NCBI GenBank assembly: GCA_964019155.1
Contig: OZ025240.1
Span: 78,235,181-78,299,180 of the forward strand
Length of the DNA stretch: 64,000 bases
Direction: 5' to 3'
Source: Osedax fenrisi
Taxonomy: Eukaryota > Annelida > Polychaeta > Sabellida > Siboglinidae
The position numbers and the translations under genes were made by a program. Positions 61,442-64,000 of this stretch are shown one piece after another. The notes below the pieces were generated by a model that was not told where the DNA came from, did no database searches, and saw nothing but the letters and a program-made list of their open reading frames with translations. Numbering within the stretch: the stretch's first letter is position 1; every line of letters starts with the position of its first letter.

Positions 61442-62450
61442 TTCTTCGTAGCTTTAACTTCATGTAATATAAGACTAAATCATGATCACTATTAATATAT
61501 GCCCCGGATAAGTTATAGTTGTATGCTTGGTTTAAACCGCTGGTGAGATAAAATATAGCCAATTTTATAATGAGTCAGACCATTAGGAGAGTGCCATGTA
61601 GATTTTCATGAGTTATTTTGTGGGTTTAGTGTAGTTGCAAGCATGATATTGTGCTTGGTGCAAAATTCAAGAAGTGTAATACTTCTTTGGTTATATTTTC
61701 CTAGTTCAAATCTGTCTACTACATTTCTCCAGTTATCACGTGATTCTCCTACGACAGCATTCTAATCACCTTGAATAATAATTAAGTCTTTTTTATATAC
61801 TTTAGCCATTGTTACCTCTATTTCCGCATATAGTTCTTCAATTGCTTCGTCTTCGTAGTCACTGATTGGAACATATGTGTATGCTTGTTAAAATCGATGG
61901 ATGATATGCTATCCTTAATTAATGAGATTATTCTGCTAGATACTGCCATATAGTTTAAAATAGCCGAAATCAGATCCTTCCTCACAATAAAAGCTACGAT
62001 CTGTTGATGGAGTTGTGTCTGTCAACTGTATTATTATCTTCATCAGAAGTTCATCATAGTTTATCTATGTTGTTTTGATAAATTAATAATGTCCCATTTA
62101 TAACGATTTAGCTCCCTTGTTAGTTCATTTATGTTCGCGACTCCTCTAAGTATGCGGACGTTCCATTACCCTATGGTCGTTACACTTATGTTCAGTTTAA
62201 TTCTCTTCTTTATTGTCTCCTTTGATACCGTTATTGTCGTAGTTACTGATGTTGATGTTAATATCGTCTTTATTGATATTGTATTTAATCCGGTATCTGA
62301 TTTAAAAAATCTATCATGGAAAACATGTATGGTAAGCGCTGTCATTGATAATCCGGACCTCGACCGATGCGACATTGTGGAATTAATATTGTGAGGCGTG
62401 TGTTCTTTCTGTAGACTTGATTGTTGGCGCTTATCTCCTTTCCAAATTTT
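61442..62450 (-). pseudogene. RTE-like LINE, endonuclease domain (5' part)
   Basis: The minus strand reads WNVRILRGVANINELTREL then NRYKWDIINLS (about 62170-62070), an APE-type endonuclease start. VVGESRDNWRNVVDRFELGK follows (about 61765-61705), then LLEFCTKHNIML (about 61675) and HSPNGLTHYKIGYILS (about 61600-61550), the usual endonuclease C-terminal motifs. The frame is broken in places. It is the 5' part of the element whose RT lies at 57075-60301, giving about 3.1 kb once the inserts are removed. Confidence 0.85.
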
Positions 62451-62959
62451 ACGTTCTAGTAGCTATTATATAGATAGCAGATATATCTGCTATATACTAT
62501 AGTATATACGCTGTTAATTTGACCTATAATATGAACTTCATCCGCCCTTGACAGTTGATTAGCTAGTAACTCATCCGCTAATAATACAGAGTAGGTATCC
62601 ACGTACATTGTGTTGACCCACTTGCTGAAGTGGTTACCAGGGAATGGCAAGAAAAGCTGACAATGACAATTGAGAGTGTCTAAAATAGTGTGCTAAAATA
62701 TCTAAGAATATATTACAGAGTTTATTCTTATGAATATTTGGTATTTAGGGTATGTGTAGAGGGGGATCAGGTGCAATACGATTTCTAGCTAAAGCAAATG
62801 TGGCAAGTATATTTAAGGAAAGAATATATTGATTTTATTTATATAGTAAGAAGAATTTGATTTACACGACGCACTGATATATTGCATTATAAATAGTCTA
62901 TATGAAAACGGCATATATTAACCTATTATACAAAATAAAAGTTGACAAATCAATCTTCT
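62451..62959. other. Spacer without a clear gene
   Basis: A 64-codon minus ORF (62456-62650) shows no motif. The rest is AT-rich unique sequence. Confidence 0.45.
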
Positions 62960-63640
62960 ACAGCTATATATAGTTTATCTCCAACTTCTCAACATTATCC
63001 AAAACCCTCGAATCAATTAAATACTTATCTTCATTATATTACACGCATAGAAAAATTCCTACACCAGGCATAATATTACTGAAATAGCAATCATCTATAT
63101 TCTTAATTACATTCGTCTCTCTGAGGAATAAATACTTAGTGTGGTTATAATTCTCCTTAATGTATACATTCGATACTGTGGTCAATATATCCATATTAGC
63201 CGAATACCAAATAGTGGCATCTCTAGAACTGTTTGATTAACTCTCTCGGTTCATTCAAACGTTTCTACCACAGTAATATAAATCAAAAGGTAGACCTTAC
63301 TTAAATCTACCACTCAAATATAATCATTGACTAAGAATCAAAGTGTATTGGTTTTTCATTAAATCCCGCATACTCTACATTACCTTACATTTATCTGTAG
63401 GTATATTTACTAACATAGTAAAATAGCTAACGTACTACATCACATAATAATACATACATAAACAACTGGATAAATAAATATAAAGTAAAAATCTGTTTTT
63501 ACAATTGCCCTGACATAAATATTTCTATATCCATACTCCGAATATCTGGAATGATCTCCCTTCCCAATCTCTATTCAAGTGAGTCAACTTAATATTCAAT
63601 TAAAAACTAAAAACATTTATATTATTTCGTTATATTATCT
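62960..63640 (+). pseudogene. 3' end of an L2/Jockey-like LINE
   Basis: TPNIWNDLPSQSLFK (about 63534-63578), followed by NLIFN and KLKTFIL in frame after a stop, matches the IWNxLP...FKxxLKxF ending common at the C-terminus of this LINE group. The upstream part is too decayed to assign. Confidence 0.5.
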
Positions 63641-64000
63641 TCGAAACCAGTCCGAAAATTGAGAATATTACCAGTAGTGTACAAATCAATTAGGTAATAA
63701 GTAATAAATATACAATATATGTAGACTATATATATATATAGTAACAATAGTTTAATACACCTAGAAAGTATTAGATTTTTCATCAGCCTAGGGTATATAA
63801 TAACTTATTAAAGGGGTGTTTTATAAGAAGATTTATAAAATAACTATAATGATAATAAGGACCAGATAGATTAATATTGAACACCCTGTTTAATGCTTGT
63901 CGGTATACACTTTCGTTATTTTTATTATAGATTACAATATATTACATTCATATATTTAGTATGAGTTAAATTATAAACAAATCATTATTATATTAAGTTT
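63641..64000. other. AT-rich end of window
   Basis: No gene or element end was recognised. Confidence 0.5.

Overview
The window is very AT-rich eukaryotic (animal) DNA, roughly a quarter G+C by eye. It is dominated by decayed transposable elements and long (TA)n arrays. Only one host protein gene can be called with confidence: an amidated-neuropeptide precursor on the minus strand (933-1439) carrying six FL-amide peptides, of the FLamide type known from annelids and other lophotrochozoans. That gene, together with metazoan-style regulatory motifs (CACGTG, GCGCATGCGC) and CR1/L2- and RTE-type LINEs, points to a lophotrochozoan invertebrate. I cannot name the species.

Layout. 1-365: right half of a 'family A' TA-flanked element. 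933-1439: FLamide precursor, with a likely 5' splice acceptor next to the ATG and a G+C-rich, CACGTG-rich block 1.3-1.7 kb upstream (2765-3190). 1612-2288: 'family G' element. 5636-7861: CACTG-ended DNA transposon with a broken transposase. 9626-13170: hAT transposon with 8-bp target duplication, a broken minus-strand transposase and a nested TTAA-flanked MITE. 13230-13430: promoter-like island. 16688-19071: 2.4-kb near-perfect palindrome abutting a tRNA-derived SINE (19072-19354). 20615-21441: 'family H'. 21700-22310: LINE piece. 22752-23051: 12-bp minisatellite (25 units). 23925-24301: family B piece. 26100-26330: promoter-like island. 26496-27544: family D. 29270-31560: L2-like LINE split by a family B element (30426-31308). 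33025-33473: family A. 34349-36067: RTE-type LINE between hAT-like ends. 37772-38755: family C. 41083-42559: family A. 46667-47689: family B inverted dimer. 48058-48854: family A. 51040-51951: family B. 52175-53205: family E, which still encodes the start of a pogo-like transposase. 53509-54434: family B. 55400-57000: L2-like LINE. 57075-62450: RTE-like LINE (minus), split by a second, oppositely oriented LINE with an 11-bp target duplication and by family F (60302-61439). 62960-63640: LINE 3' end.

The main pattern is a set of at least eight families of 0.7-1.1 kb elements. Each is flanked by TA and most start GGGGAAAGT or GGGGAGAGT. Each carries its own 13-18 bp word repeated many times, direct and inverted, at the ends and in the middle (for example GGGGTCGGTATTAGG in A, GTGTCCGTATTCGG in B, GTGTCGATATTACG in C, GGTAATTTGGCCGA in D). 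Families A, B and C keep a shared internal block (a CCAAT motif and AACGCACGC) while the word differs. Family E's transposase fragment ties at least that family to pogo/Tigger (Tc1/mariner). I read this as a radiation of transposase-binding 'iterons', which is inference.
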